Assembly (NCBI GenBank): GCA_964019425.1
Contig: OZ025825.1
Coordinates: 807,433-871,432, forward strand
Direction: 5' to 3'
Source of the DNA: Flectonema sp. DT1601
Taxonomy: Eukaryota > Euglenozoa > Diplonemea > Diplonemida > Diplonemidae
Length of the DNA stretch: 64,000 bases
Below are positions 29,766 through 40,662 of the stretch, piece after piece (the stretch's first letter is position 1; the number at the start of each line of letters is the position of its first letter). Position numbers and translations under genes: made by a program. The notes beneath the pieces are model-generated. The model was given only the letters and a program-made list of their open reading frames with translations, did no database searches and was not told the DNA's origin.

Positions 29766-31535
29766 ATGCAAGTTTCAATTACTTGTCCAGATTCAGGATT
29801 TCCGGATGTTATTTACACAGTGACAACGGATTCACTTGTTAGTGATGCATTACAAACAGCTGCTGATGAGTGGGATGCTGACGCTGATCTTTTTGAGATT
29901 TCGTTTGCGGGAACACGACTTCCAGCAGCTAGTCGGCTGGTGTCACACGGGATTGAGGGAGATTCACTATTAGACGCATCGATGGTGAGGGTGTTCGGGA
30001 TGGAATGGTTCACAGATGTAGACAAAAGAGCGAAGATTCCCCTCAGAGTTGATGTTTGCTACCTGGATACTCCTACATTCGCAGTGGATGGCAGACCTGT
30101 TTTTATGAGTGAATGGCTACCAGATGATACTAATCTTGCATTTATCAATCCAAGCACTTCAATTACCGCTGTTGGAAATAACTTTCTACGTCACCGTCGA
30201 GCCATTACGACCCTCAACCTGTCAGGTCTCAGCAATGCTGCCTCGATTGGGGATGCGTTTATAGCAAAGTGTTCATCCTTAACAGATTTAGACATCACAG
30301 CATTGTGTAACGTTTCATCTATTGGTTGTGATTTCTTATGTCGTTGTTCAGCTATGGAAACTCTGGACTTATCAGGTCTTTATAGTATTGTTTCTATTGG
30401 TAAGTACTTTCTAGGCTACTGTTCAAACATAACTACGTTGGACTTGTCAGCCTTCAGCAACGTTACTTCAATTGAAAAATATTTTTTGTATTGTTGTAGT
30501 TCTATTCTAACCCTTAACTTGTCAGGTCTTCGTAATGTGACGTCGATCAAAGAGTATTTTCTAGGACAGAATTTTTCAATTACATCTCTCGATTTATCAG
30601 AGTTGCGAAACGTTTCGACAATCAAAGGAGATTTTCTTCGAGGTTGTTCATCAATTGAGTCTTTACATTTATCAAAAGCAACTGAGATCAATCAAATTGG
30701 TCATTCTTTTCTTCAAGGCTGCTCATCTTTGACATCCCTGGATGTATCTTTGCTTAAGGTTAATAATTATAAAATTAGTTTCTTACGTGATTGTTCGTCA
30801 ATAACAGAATTAGACTTGTCAAGTCCGAGTAAGGTTAAAATTATTGAGGGTTTTGTTTTTTATAATTGCTCATCAGTTACTTCTGTTAACTTGTCGGGTC
30901 TCACAAGAGTGAAGTCAATAGACGAGTATTTCTTGTACTGTTGTTCGTCTGTTGGGACTTTGAATTTATCGAGTTTTAAAAGTCTTCGTTCTGTTGGAAG
31001 TCATTTCTTACACGGATGTTCGTCAGTTACTAATTTAAACTTAGACATGAGAAATCTTACATCTGTTGGTGATTATTTTTTGTATCGAAGTTGTAGATTG
31101 ATGACGTCTTTGGACTTGTCGAGTCTTACCAATCTTGAGCACATTAAAAATTATTTCATCGTCGATTACTCAAACCTCACGACGATAGATCTCTCAGGTT
31201 TTTGTAACGTAAAGTCAATTGGAAAACATTTCCTAAGTGATTGCTCATCACTGACAATACTGAACTTATCATCCTTAGTTAACGTGAAGAGTATCGAGGG
31301 TTATTTTCTGTACCGTTGTTCCTCCATTACGAACTTAGACTTAACAAGTCTCAGTAATGTGATTTCTGTTGGAGAATACTTTTTAGGAAAGTGTTCTTCT
31401 ATTAAAAATCTTAATCTTTCAGCACTCAACAGTGTTGTACGAATTGATAATAATTTCCTTTTTGGATGCCCAGCCATCACATCACCCGAACGTGATGTAT
31501 TCTTAGCAGCAACTACACAAACAGGAGAAAAGTAA
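29766..31535 (+). CDS. Ubiquitin-like N-terminus plus BspA/TpLRR-type leucine-rich repeat protein
   Basis: The 589-residue protein begins with a ubiquitin-like region (residues 1-80, starting MQVSITCPDSGF). About 16 tandem repeats of 23-24 residues follow, with the pattern C-S-S-I-T-x-L-D-L-S-x-L-x-N-V-x-S-I-G-x-x-F-L. This resembles the BspA/TpLRR class that is common in protists with expanded LRR families. The repeats run almost to the C-terminus. No signal peptide or membrane anchor is visible, so an intracellular protein-binding or ubiquitin-pathway adaptor role is the simplest guess. The start is the first ATG in frame, 17 bases after a CAGCAG acceptor-like site. Confidence 0.7.
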   Translation: MQVSITCPDSGFPDVIYTVTTDSLVSDALQTAADEWDADADLFEISFAGTRLPAASRLVSHGIEGDSLLDASMVRVFGMEWFTDVDKRAKIPLRVDVCYLDTPTFAVDGRPVFMSEWLPDDTNLAFINPSTSITAVGNNFLRHRRAITTLNLSGLSNAASIGDAFIAKCSSLTDLDITALCNVSSIGCDFLCRCSAMETLDLSGLYSIVSIGKYFLGYCSNITTLDLSAFSNVTSIEKYFLYCCSSILTLNLSGLRNVTSIKEYFLGQNFSITSLDLSELRNVSTIKGDFLRGCSSIESLHLSKATEINQIGHSFLQGCSSLTSLDVSLLKVNNYKISFLRDCSSITELDLSSPSKVKIIEGFVFYNCSSVTSVNLSGLTRVKSIDEYFLYCCSSVGTLNLSSFKSLRSVGSHFLHGCSSVTNLNLDMRNLTSVGDYFLYRSCRLMTSLDLSSLTNLEHIKNYFIVDYSNLTTIDLSGFCNVKSIGKHFLSDCSSLTILNLSSLVNVKSIEGYFLYRCSSITNLDLTSLSNVISVGEYFLGKCSSIKNLNLSALNSVVRIDNNFLFGCPAITSPERDVFLAATTQTGEK

Positions 31536-31799
31536 ACTGCTGTTTAACCTACACTGCTTCCTTTAAATTTTTAGAGGGTGCTCTTAACTTTTATTTGTTG
31601 GATCTGAATTGATGAATCGAACCCGCAACCTGATGTTGTTATTCGACTCAATTGAGTCTTTTCATCTCATCATCAGGTGATGTGGTTTGATGTGATTTAG
31701 TAGTCTGTTAGGTGTTGTAGAATAGCAAGTAGTAATTTAAATTAAAAAAAAGTATTTCATTCTCCCTTCAGCATTAATCACAAAAAGGAAAAACTAAAA

Positions 31800-32492
31800 A
31801 TGGCACTTCGCTCTATTGTTATGTTACTGGCAGTTGGTGTTTGCCTTGGAGCTGATAAGGTGAAGGTGGACTTTTATGCTGAGGCACTTTGCCCGTACTG
31901 CAAGCAAGCCATGGCTGGGCCAGTTAACCAAACCTTGACAGCTTCTGGTGTTTTGGCAATTATGGATTTCGAGTACGTCCCGTGGGGTAATGCTTACTTC
32001 ACTACATCTGAATGTGGAGGTAAGAAGGGACAGTACGACTCAACTGTTCGTGATTGTTGGGACAAGGACTGCGGTGCCAATCCAAAGGCTGACTGTTTCA
32101 CAGGAGACCTCGTCTGCCAGCATGGAGACGGAGAGTGCTACGGAAACAAAGTTGAAACCTGCGCCAAACACTTTGCTGGAAACCAGACTATGGGTTACAT
32201 GCCATTTACTTACTGCTTTGAAATTGTTCACGGTGCATCAAAGGACAGTGTGATGCCATGCGCTGCCGCAACTGGAGCCGACGGATCAAAGATTGCCGCC
32301 TGTGCTGACAGTGACACTGCTATCAAGTTGAACCACGTTGATGCTGTGAAGACTGCAATGATCCCTGGAGGACACCCTGGAGTCCCTTACATTATTGTTA
32401 ATGGTGTTCCTCTCTCAAATGTTGATGACCTGTTGAAGACTGTCTGCTCTGAATATAAAGGACAGAAGCCTTCTGGATGCCCTTCGGTATAA
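31800..32492 (+). CDS. GILT-family lysosomal thiol reductase
   Basis: A secreted or lysosomal thiol reductase of the gamma-interferon-inducible lysosomal thiol reductase family, which reduces disulfides of proteins in acidic compartments. The 230-residue precursor has a signal peptide (residues 1-18), the active-site C31-P-Y-C34 and the GILT signature 'CQHGDGECYGNKVETCAKHF' at about residues 103-122. Many further cysteines and two or more N-glycosylation sequons are present. Length is typical. The ATG lies 29 bases after a clean CTCCCTTCAG acceptor. It is intronless, with moderately optimised codons. Confidence 0.95.
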   Translation: MALRSIVMLLAVGVCLGADKVKVDFYAEALCPYCKQAMAGPVNQTLTASGVLAIMDFEYVPWGNAYFTTSECGGKKGQYDSTVRDCWDKDCGANPKADCFTGDLVCQHGDGECYGNKVETCAKHFAGNQTMGYMPFTYCFEIVHGASKDSVMPCAAATGADGSKIAACADSDTAIKLNHVDAVKTAMIPGGHPGVPYIIVNGVPLSNVDDLLKTVCSEYKGQKPSGCPSV

Positions 32493-33013
32493 TACCCCTC
32501 GCGGTGTTTAATTCACTTCTTTCCCACACCACTCACTATACAAGGTTGCAAGCCGTTTTTGTGTTCTTTTTTTTGTCCCCTACCCATCGGGGAAGAAATC
32601 TGAATGGTCTTTACGACCAGAAACGATTCTACGGAATACACGCTCTCTAAATTACGTGAATTTCGTACCCTTTTCTATTTTTAATACTTTTGAATTTATG
32701 AGTTGCTTGTTACGGAGCTACTGCCCGACGCACAACTGCAGTCATGAGACGCTCTTGTTGCTGTTCTACTGCAGTACGCAATTCGCATCGGACAGGAAGC
32801 TCCTCCTCATTGCAACTGGCCTTCTTGGTCATACCGCGTACTCGTCGTCTTTGATTGAATCCGTCAGTTTGTTGGCGGGACGATTTTTGTGAATTAACGT
32901 TTTTCAAGTTGAACCAACAGATATCGTAGTTTAACTTGTTTTGATTTCTCCATTAGTGTGAAGGATGACTTGATAATTCTCTTCTTAACTTAGCACTTAC
33001 ACTTGTTAACAAA
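32493..33013. other. Intergenic after GILT
   Basis: No supported gene. A 65-residue minus-strand frame (32907-32710) reads like charged coiled-coil protein but has no recognisable domain. A pyrimidine tract ending in TAG lies at 32993. Confidence 0.4.
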
Positions 33014-33262
33014 ATGCTTCGGTTAGACTCGCGCACCATTCCCGGAATGGGAGGCAATCCAAGTAGTGGAGGAGGAGCATCCGGAACCGCTTCAGCAGCT
33101 GCCCGGGTTGCGGCTGCGAATTCGCAGCGGCAGGCGCAGAAGAAGGAAAATCAGCTGATCTCTGGTATCGATGATTCTTCTTCTGTTAAAGATGTTTCTA
33201 TTCACGGAAGTCATTCATCAGCTTTCAAGATGAATGATCACAGCGAGCAATGGTTAATATAA
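33014..33262 (+). CDS. Small hypothetical protein, 82 residues
   Basis: It opens with an ATG 21 bases after a CTTCTTAACTTAG acceptor-like site. The product starts MLRLDSRTIPGMGGNPSSGGG, continues with an Ala/Gln-rich part and ends MNDHSEQWLI. It is low-complexity in part, but placement, strand and leader match the neighbouring genes. It could also be the first exon of a longer gene, but no clear donor is seen before the stop. Confidence 0.45.
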   Translation: MLRLDSRTIPGMGGNPSSGGGASGTASAAARVAAANSQRQAQKKENQLISGIDDSSSVKDVSIHGSHSSAFKMNDHSEQWLI

Positions 33263-33577
33263 TTATTTTAGTAGTCTAAGTCAGTCTTTACACTCCGTCA
33301 CGAACGCGACTTGGAACTTGTCCAGCTACCTCCAAATACATGCTGAGGAATATATTAGCGCACTCGTCAGATCTTACACGGCAGGCAGGTTTTCTAACAT
33401 TTCATCGGTGTTCAGTTTCTTTTTGAAAATCAGACTCAGCTGCGAGTTATTAAAATGTATTTCTGTCAGTACAGGTTTCACATGTGAAGAAGTCGTATTG
33501 TTTGTCGCATTCAAAACTTTTATTTTCGCATCTCTCAAAGTAACGTCATCTCTTCAACAGATATTTGTATTGTCGAA
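33263..33577. other. Intergenic
   Basis: No gene seen. It ends in CTCTTCAACAG (to 33560), a likely acceptor for the next gene. Confidence 0.5.
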
Positions 33578-34837
33578 ATGTCGAACAGGTTGCTCACTAT
33601 AACTTCGCACATTAAGAGTGCAGAACCTCCAACTGTGCCAACTGCTGCTGTCACAGTCACAGTATGTGGAGGTGGAAATGCAGCGCATGTGATGGCGGGA
33701 GACTTAGGCAGTAGGGGGTACACTGTTAATTTATATCTTCCATTTAGAGATGAGGCTGAGCGATTTAAAGCTGCCTTACCCAGCCGCGGATTGAAGATAA
33801 ACTACACAACTAAAGGAAGAGTTTCCTACTCAAAGCCTGGGAACATATCAAAGAATGCTGAAGATGTCATCCCTGGCGCTAAGTTTATCTTTATTCCACT
33901 TCCTGTGTTCGCTCATGAACCAACTCTAATGAATATTGTTCCTCATTGTGATGATGATGCTGTAATCGTTGCTTTACCAGCAACGGGTTGCTTTGATTGG
34001 ACCGCAACAAAAGTCTTTAAGAAACTCGGAAAGTGTGTCACCATCGCTGGTATTGCTCCACTTCCATATGTCTGTCGTATCGCAACGTACGGTGCAGAAG
34101 TCAATCTAATGGGAATTAAACATAAAGTAGGAATGGCTACCTTACCTTCAAACAGAATACACGACGTCGCTAATGTTGTCGAAGAGGTGATCGGACTCAA
34201 AGTAGAAAGATTTCCATCATTTGTTCCAATTACTTTAACTCCAACTAATCCAATTATGCACACGGCTCGTTTGTACGGCATGTTCGTTGGTGCAGGAAAC
34301 TGGAGAGATAGAAAAGGATACCCAACTATGATAAAGTTCTACGATGACTGCGATGATGTCAGCAACGAATGGATCCATCGCTTGAATGATGAAAACCAAA
34401 AGATTGCAGCTGCTATTGAGAAAGCTATCCCAGGATGCACTGGAGGAAAGATTCGAAGTATCACCGACTTTTTGAAGTGGGCTTACGGACCAGATATTAC
34501 AAACTGCGATACAGCAGGTGATTGCTATCGTTCTAATAGTCAGTTTAGAGGAGTTGGTTCTCCAATGCTTGAAGTAGCCCCGGGATACTTAGTTCCTGAT
34601 TTTAAGAATCGATACTTCGCAGAAGACTTTCCGTTTGGATTACTAGCGAACAGAGGACTTGCTGAACTACTTGGCGTTCCTACTCCAGACATGGACACAG
34701 TTATTGAATGGGCTCAGAAAGAGATGGGCAAGCAGTGGATTGTTGACGGAAAACTCAATCCAAATGAAAAGCCTCAAATGACTCCTCAAGCCTTTGGCTT
34801 CAGTCTTGAAGACATCAGAAAGATGTATTCTCTCTGA
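33578..34837 (+). CDS. Opine/octopine dehydrogenase family NAD(P)-dependent oxidoreductase
   Basis: A predicted cytosolic enzyme that reductively joins an amino acid and a 2-oxo acid (for example arginine and pyruvate), regenerating NAD under low oxygen. The 419-residue protein has an N-terminal Rossmann motif (G31-G-G-N-A-A-H37). The family's C-terminal opine-dehydrogenase domain begins near residue 210 ('TLTPTNPIMHTARLYG', with the conserved Asn-Pro and His). The sequence 'RYFAEDFPFGL' near residue 345 is also typical. Substrate specificity cannot be read. The start is the first ATG, 18 bases after a CTTCAACAG acceptor-like site. It is intronless. Confidence 0.85.
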   Translation: MSNRLLTITSHIKSAEPPTVPTAAVTVTVCGGGNAAHVMAGDLGSRGYTVNLYLPFRDEAERFKAALPSRGLKINYTTKGRVSYSKPGNISKNAEDVIPGAKFIFIPLPVFAHEPTLMNIVPHCDDDAVIVALPATGCFDWTATKVFKKLGKCVTIAGIAPLPYVCRIATYGAEVNLMGIKHKVGMATLPSNRIHDVANVVEEVIGLKVERFPSFVPITLTPTNPIMHTARLYGMFVGAGNWRDRKGYPTMIKFYDDCDDVSNEWIHRLNDENQKIAAAIEKAIPGCTGGKIRSITDFLKWAYGPDITNCDTAGDCYRSNSQFRGVGSPMLEVAPGYLVPDFKNRYFAEDFPFGLLANRGLAELLGVPTPDMDTVIEWAQKEMGKQWIVDGKLNPNEKPQMTPQAFGFSLEDIRKMYSL

Positions 34838-35588
34838 TGGCGTTGGTTACATTTCGTACATTTGATTAAAATTAATTTATATTCCTCTCTGTTTTTTCTT
34901 CCCCTTGAATGTAGTGCTTTGCTACACAAGCGTCTGTTTGAAAATTCAGAAAAATAAAATTTCGACGTTCCAATGACCCAGTACATACATCTACTTATTC
35001 CCACTCGCTATTGCGCGAAAGTGATGAAAACCTTATTTTCCCTTTTTAACTATTGCGGCTTTGTGCACAAAGACGCAGCGGAATAGGTGCCTGTGGAAGA
35101 AAACCTTGCGGGTACTTTCATTCTGTGTGAACTATACTATCGTATTTTAGGCGATTGAAGTCTGCATCGTGTGAATGCGCGACTTAAAGAATCGATCGCG
35201 TTCTTGTTTTATTTTCATAGCACTGTTTGTTTACGTTTTGAAAAACTGAAAGGAAACAAATATCCTCCTCTGTGGACCAGTGCCCGGTGCGTGCAGCGGG
35301 AGCTTCGTTCCCTTTTAAAGCCTGCACACACACACTGAAATACTAATAAAGATAACACTGCAGTAACTCGGCGGTTCTTAGCTCAACTAAGAAGATGATA
35401 CGCCAGTTACATTGGAATCTGTTGCGTTGAAGAGCTCGTTACTTATTATTACAAACAGGAGAATAACATTACAAACATTATAATCCACACGCTTGGTGCT
35501 CTCATAGATAGCTCCTTCATAAAACTCTTTATTTTATTACATTAGAGTCCACACATATGTGGATCGTCGCTTAGTAAAAAAGGAAACG
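34838..35588. other. Intergenic, 750 bp
   Basis: Moderate-complexity DNA without a supported gene. A TTACATTAG acceptor-like site ends at 35545. Confidence 0.5.
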
Positions 35589-37309
35589 ATGCCAGTACTG
35601 GGAAGGCAACAGCAGCGGAAAGTGTTTCGGTTGAAATGTCTGGCTGCTGTCATTCTGGTGGCGTTTGCGATGTTGGGTGTGATCTTTGAAATGAGTTTCG
35701 ATATAAGTGATGACGGTATTGGAAAGCTCACACCGATACCGCAGGTAGAGGTAAAGGAGCACCTGGTAGTCACTACGGAGCGCCCGGTGGTTACTACAGA
35801 GCAGCCCAAGAAAACGACAACTGCGTCGTCTTCATTTGGTTCTGAGGCGATTGGTGCTTTGGGTAAGTTGGGTGTGAGTTCAAAGTTACCAGAAAAGTTA
35901 CAAAAGGGATCTCATCTCTGCAGTCAGTGCCTTCCGAAGAATCCTATCGACCTCCCCGCCTTCTGCTCTCAAACTGAATCCGAAATGCGACTCAGCAACG
36001 ACCTCCATTTTGAATCCAATCAGCGAGTTACAAGTGAGGACATAGACATCCCAAAGACACACACTATGATTTATGTTGCTATCGGTTCTTCCTTACATGG
36101 TGTGAATGGATCAAGTGGTGGGAGACAAGACTACGTATTTGAAGCAATAAAACAATGGAGACTATTCAACAACCCTGATGAGAGTCATGTTATTCTCGTG
36201 GTTTCAGATGAGTTCGCGACAGAAGCGACCACTTTGACCAAAGCTCGCGAGTTGTCTGTTGAAATTGTTTCTGAAAAAGACATCCCTGTGACACCTTTCT
36301 GGGAACGTTATTTAAAAGTATTTTATATTCAAGGATACATGCATCCTGGTGGTTCTCGTAAAACTGGTAATAAAGATTTCAACAGACTGGTCATGCAGAG
36401 ATTTCATGTCCTTCACGCTTTGATAAAACACAGAAACTTAGAACATGTTGTCCACACTGAGAATGATATTATGGTTTACTCACGATGGGCAGACCAGGTT
36501 ACTCCAATTATTAAATGTGGTATGCAATTAGCGAGTACATTCGCATCCCCAAAAGGAGTAATTCCGAGTGTTGTGTACATTAAGAATTATCTCTCACTTG
36601 AGCACATGATTTCGTTTGTGAATGACTTGCTTACCTGCGGTGAGAAGTGTCTTGGGAAGGCAAAAGATAGTTGTCCTGCAGGTTGTACCTGGACTTCGTC
36701 AGGATCTGAAGCAAGATCTGGAGGATGTCTTCCTTCGTTTGGAATATCTTTAAATAAAGCACTCAAGATTGGTACCTATGCTAATGATATGTATGGAGAT
36801 GTCTTTTTATTTACTTTTCTAATCCTTTTCGTTAAACATTGTCGTCACAACAACCCAACACAGGACATACCTTCTCAACTACTGGCAATATTATGGAAGC
36901 TATCGTTTGTCAGCACTCCCGGCATGGGAACATCAGCCTGGTGAGAATTGTATTTACGATCAAAGACCTAATGAAATATACGGTATGTGATTATAAATAT
37001 ATTTTTGTCGATTCTTCTCCACAACAGGGAATAACGAAAAAAAGAAATAAAAAATCAGACTTGGCATCCTTCGGACAGTGGTACAGCTTCTCACCCCCAG
37101 GTCAAAAGCACCCAAAACCACCGAAGCAATATGTACAGGCAATGAAAAAAGGTCGTTTTCTTGATCCATCGCCACCTCCTTACATCGAATGGAAAACTGA
37201 TGACGAAGGCCGCAGAGTCCCCTGGTGGAAGACTTATAAAGTTCTCTCTCTTCATATCCACGGTAAGAACCTTGAAAGGTTTCGATCGGTTGACCCCATC
37301 GATCCGTAG
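35589..37309 (+). CDS. Type II membrane glycosyltransferase-like protein (3 exons)
   Basis: A predicted Golgi lumenal glycosyltransferase. Exons 35589-36790, 36864-36982 and 37059-37309 join in frame to 523 residues. The donors are GTATGG and GTATGT, and the acceptors are AACACAG and AAATCAG. Residues 17-34 are a single signal-anchor helix, followed by a Thr-rich stem and a catalytic-like domain from about residue 150. A 'TENDIMVY' motif near residue 290 looks like the DxD metal site of GT-A folds. Exon 2 reads 'TYLLNYWQYYGSYRLSALP' only if both introns are removed, and exon 3 ends 'LHIHGKNLERFRS...'. The family and sugar are not identified. The start is the first ATG of the frame. Confidence 0.7.
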
Positions 37310-37633
37310 AGGAGAGTTCACTACTGAGGGCCTTTACTTCACAAGACAAGAACAACAGCAGTTCAATAAGCTGCTGCTTATCATCGTTGAGATGACCTCT
37401 CAAGGATAAAGACAGAGATTAGAGAAGAATTAATTAATAGATTTGGTTTAAAGTTATTATTACTTTCCATTAATCAGAGTTACTGTGTTGACTCTTTTAC
37501 GACTTCTTTGACAAGTTGTTCTGAACAATTAAAACTCTCTTTTTTCACACGCAGATAGTCAATGAGAGAATTAAATTAATGTTGCCATCCGTCGTGTCAA
37601 ACCTTTCCTTAACAGCGCACTCAAATATGTAAC
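37310..37633. other. Intergenic
   Basis: An open stretch just after the stop (to 37409) reads Gln-rich peptide in another frame and may be chance. Acceptor-like sites end at 37554 and 37615. Confidence 0.4.
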
Positions 37634-38356
37634 ATGTCCACAGTTCTTATAGCAAGCATAACGGGAGGTTCTTTGTTTCTTGTTGTGATTTGTATTGCAG
37701 TCCAAGTGTGGAGGTACTTGCATGGTGAAGATATCTCCAAGAAAGGAAATAAAGTAAACCACGAGGCGGAACCAGATGAGAATGCCCCAGACGGCTACCT
37801 CGACAATCCGTTGGCGGAATTTAATATCGACATCAGTGCGAATCCAAAGACGAATACGAATACTGTTTTACTAACAAATGAAAAAGTACTTCGGCAGGTA
37901 CTCGAAGACATTGATAGCAATTCTGAAGTAACAACTTGTCCTGTTGTAGATGTCGTTGACGTCGCTGTCGGTGAACGTACCCCGGCAGCTAAAGTACTGC
38001 CACCACCTCTACTTCTGAATAAAGAAGTTCAAACCCCTCCCCTTGATATTCCTGATGACAATAGCAGCTCACAACTAAGCCAGCAGAAAGAAAATCTGAG
38101 TGAGGGTTGCACTATTGGCACGCAGACGCCTATCAAATCAGTCGAGTCTACGAGTGCACACGTCTTCGTCTTAACGTTGGCCGCAGCTGTGCAATTCGAG
38201 TCTTTTCACGCGAAGTATATTTCTCCACATATTGAGTTGTCCCCAATTCGAAATTTGAACACCTCCCTTCAGTCCATCGCGTCATTAACAACGCTCACTG
38301 TTTCTGATGAAGAGGGACCGCAGACTCCACCTCTCCAACCGAGCGCTTCAGAGTAG
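37634..38356 (+). CDS. Single-pass membrane protein of unknown function
   Basis: The 240-residue product has a hydrophobic helix at residues 4-26 right after the start, then a basic turn and a long acidic, Ser/Thr/Pro-rich, probably disordered cytosolic tail. No domain is recognised. The ATG lies 18 bases after a TTTCCTTAACAG acceptor-like site, and codon use resembles its neighbours. It could be a trafficking or signalling adaptor, but nothing proves it. Confidence 0.6.
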   Translation: MSTVLIASITGGSLFLVVICIAVQVWRYLHGEDISKKGNKVNHEAEPDENAPDGYLDNPLAEFNIDISANPKTNTNTVLLTNEKVLRQVLEDIDSNSEVTTCPVVDVVDVAVGERTPAAKVLPPPLLLNKEVQTPPLDIPDDNSSSQLSQQKENLSEGCTIGTQTPIKSVESTSAHVFVLTLAAAVQFESFHAKYISPHIELSPIRNLNTSLQSIASLTTLTVSDEEGPQTPPLQPSASE

Positions 38357-38624
38357 AGTCGCAAGACACCTAACTCAGAAAGCACGATGCTGATTGTGAG
38401 ATTCTATCCGCCTACTCCGTCAGCTTTGTATTCTGTTTCAAATTTGAGGCTTCGAATTCAGATTCAGTCAACACATAAAATATCAGCTGATAAAGTTTTG
38501 TATATTAGTCTGGCGGCGGTATTGTTTGTGTTACAGCCGCTCTTCAATAATATTCACATCTCAATTTACGTTTTTATCCTTTATTCTACCAGACGTGTTA
38601 AGTCCTAGATCCAAAAAAAAAAAA

Positions 38625-39685
38625 ATGGCCGTCGGTAAGAACAAGCGTTTGTCAAAGGGTGGAAAGAGATCGACCAAGCGTAAGCTCGGAGACACCATGC
38701 TCGGTAAGGAATGGTACGACGTCGTTGCCCCACAGACCTTCAACAAGAGACAGATCGCCAAGACCATCGCGAACAAGTCGAAGGGTACCTACCACGCAGC
38801 TGACAGTTTGAAGGGACGTGTCTTCGAGGTATGATGATATTCTGGTCATCTAAAGCGGAATTACTGTGAAATAATTATCCAATCTGGCCGAAATAATATA
38901 AAACAAACAAACAAACAAACAGGTTTGCCTCGCTGATGCCATGGAGGGAGATGACGCACTTCACAAGTGCCTCAAGTTCCAGTTGAAGGCTGAGGATGTT
39001 GAGGGACGCAGTGTTCTTACCAACTTCCACGGAATGTCGCTTACCACTGACAAGCTTCGTTCCCTTCTCCAGAAGTGGTGCACTCTCATTGAGGGATCCG
39101 CTGAAGTGAAGACCTCCGACGGATACACTCTCAGAATCTTCGCTATTGCCTTCACCACCAAGAAGAGCGGTGTATGTTTTTTATTTTATTTTCCTTTCTT
39201 GATTACAAAGTGCATTGCATTGCAAATGATAAAAAAACTTCTTCTCCAAAACAGGTTCAGGTAAAGAAGAACTGCCACTGCCAGAGCTCCCACGTGAAGA
39301 AGATCCGTGGAAAGATGGCTGCCGTGATCACCACCAACGTCCACAAGACTCCATTGGAGAAGGTTATCAAGCTCCTCCAAAACGAGGCGATGGCCACCGC
39401 TATCAAGAAGGAGTGTGGAGGAATCTTCCCTTTGAGAGATGTCTTCATCAGAAAGGTTTGTTTTTTCTTATCGACAATGTCTGATCTGTATTTGGGTTCT
39501 CTAGTTTAAACACATTCCAAGCACAACAAACACAACAGGTTAAGGTGTGCAAGGCCCCAAAGTTCGACCCTACCCGTCTCTTGGAGATGCACGGAGGAAA
39601 AGACTCCGTCCCAAAGTCGAACGAGGGACAGAAGCCAATCGTCACTGACGTTGCCCCAGTTGTTGAGGAAACCGCTGACGAATAA
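38625..39685 (+). CDS. RPS3A: 40S ribosomal protein S3a (eS1), copy 1 (4 exons)
   Basis: A small-subunit ribosomal protein near the mRNA exit. Exons 38625-38828, 38923-39171, 39255-39455 and 39539-39685 join in phase 0 to 266 residues (human form 264). It starts [20 protein letters not shown] and carries the eS1 core '[18 protein letters not shown]' and '[11 protein letters not shown]'. Donors are GTATGA, GTATGT and GTTTGT, and acceptors end in AACAG or AAACAG. Intron 1 contains an AAAC microsatellite of about four and a half units. The last residue is Glu. A CTACCAG acceptor-like site lies 32 bases before the ATG. Confidence 0.96.
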
Positions 39686-40662
39686 GCAAAAGAACACCAT
39701 TTGGATCACAAGTAAGGATTTGATTTTTTGATATCAGTTTCGACCAACGTACAAATAAAACAATCCGTTTGAATCACTTCTTTCCTTTCTCAGTTACTCC
39801 ACACAACTAATGTTCGTAGTCTCAGAACCTAAAATGATTAGTTTTTAGATTACCAAATCAAATCATTATCCAATGATTTTATTGAAAATATTTTAACTCT
39901 AAAAAGGAGACCAAAACCCGACTTTTTTTTTATAGCTTTTTGTGGCAAAAAAGGTGAAGAGAAGGCACCTCAAAAATAACCAAAATTAGACAACTATGAA
40001 ACACAGTTCTCTCCAATTTTGTAAACATCTTCGACAAAGCCCGCAAAGGTCCTTTCATCGGTTTATTCCGCAGCAGAGGTACCAGCAGATAATTCCGACT
40101 TATTCAGCAAAATAGGTCAATCTGCGAATAAACCATCGATGGGCTGTTTCTAACAAGTTGCGGTACCGACCAAGGGGTTTTCCACTTCTTCGTTCCTGTT
40201 GCTCATGATTCTTTATATCTCTTATTTAGAGACAGAAACTTGATTATGAAAACCTTTGTGGTAATTCGTATGACACAATAATATAAATCTAATCATGCGT
40301 CATTTTGTTTCTTTATCGAAAGAAAGTACATTCATGTTCCAAAAATTACGGGAGAAAACATTGAGGTTCCCCCATACCCATCAAAGTCAATTCTGTGAGA
40401 GCTCTATAGTTTGAGCATAGAACGCGGATGATAAATTTGTTTCGATAAGCCCCCCCACTCTGGGCTTTGCCAATTAAAGTACTTGCTCAAAACCCGTCGA
40501 TGTGTATGCAGCAATTCCCGGCCGTTGGTAATTGAGTACAAGATTGTGATGACAATATACAAGTGTGCGATCGGCTGCTTCAGCCAACAAATTTATTGAA
40601 ATGACGATTTGTTAACAGAACGATACTTTCAATACTTTCAGTTATCTCTAACTCATCAAAAA
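39686..40662. other. Intergenic between S3a copies 1 and 2
   Basis: About 980 bp with no gene and no similarity that I can see to the other S3a spacer. It ends in CTTTCAG at 40641. Confidence 0.6.

Noticed and set aside
31615-31690. tRNA-like T-loop (GAATCGAACCCGC) before the GILT gene
   Set aside because: The stems around it do not pair and no cloverleaf can be drawn.
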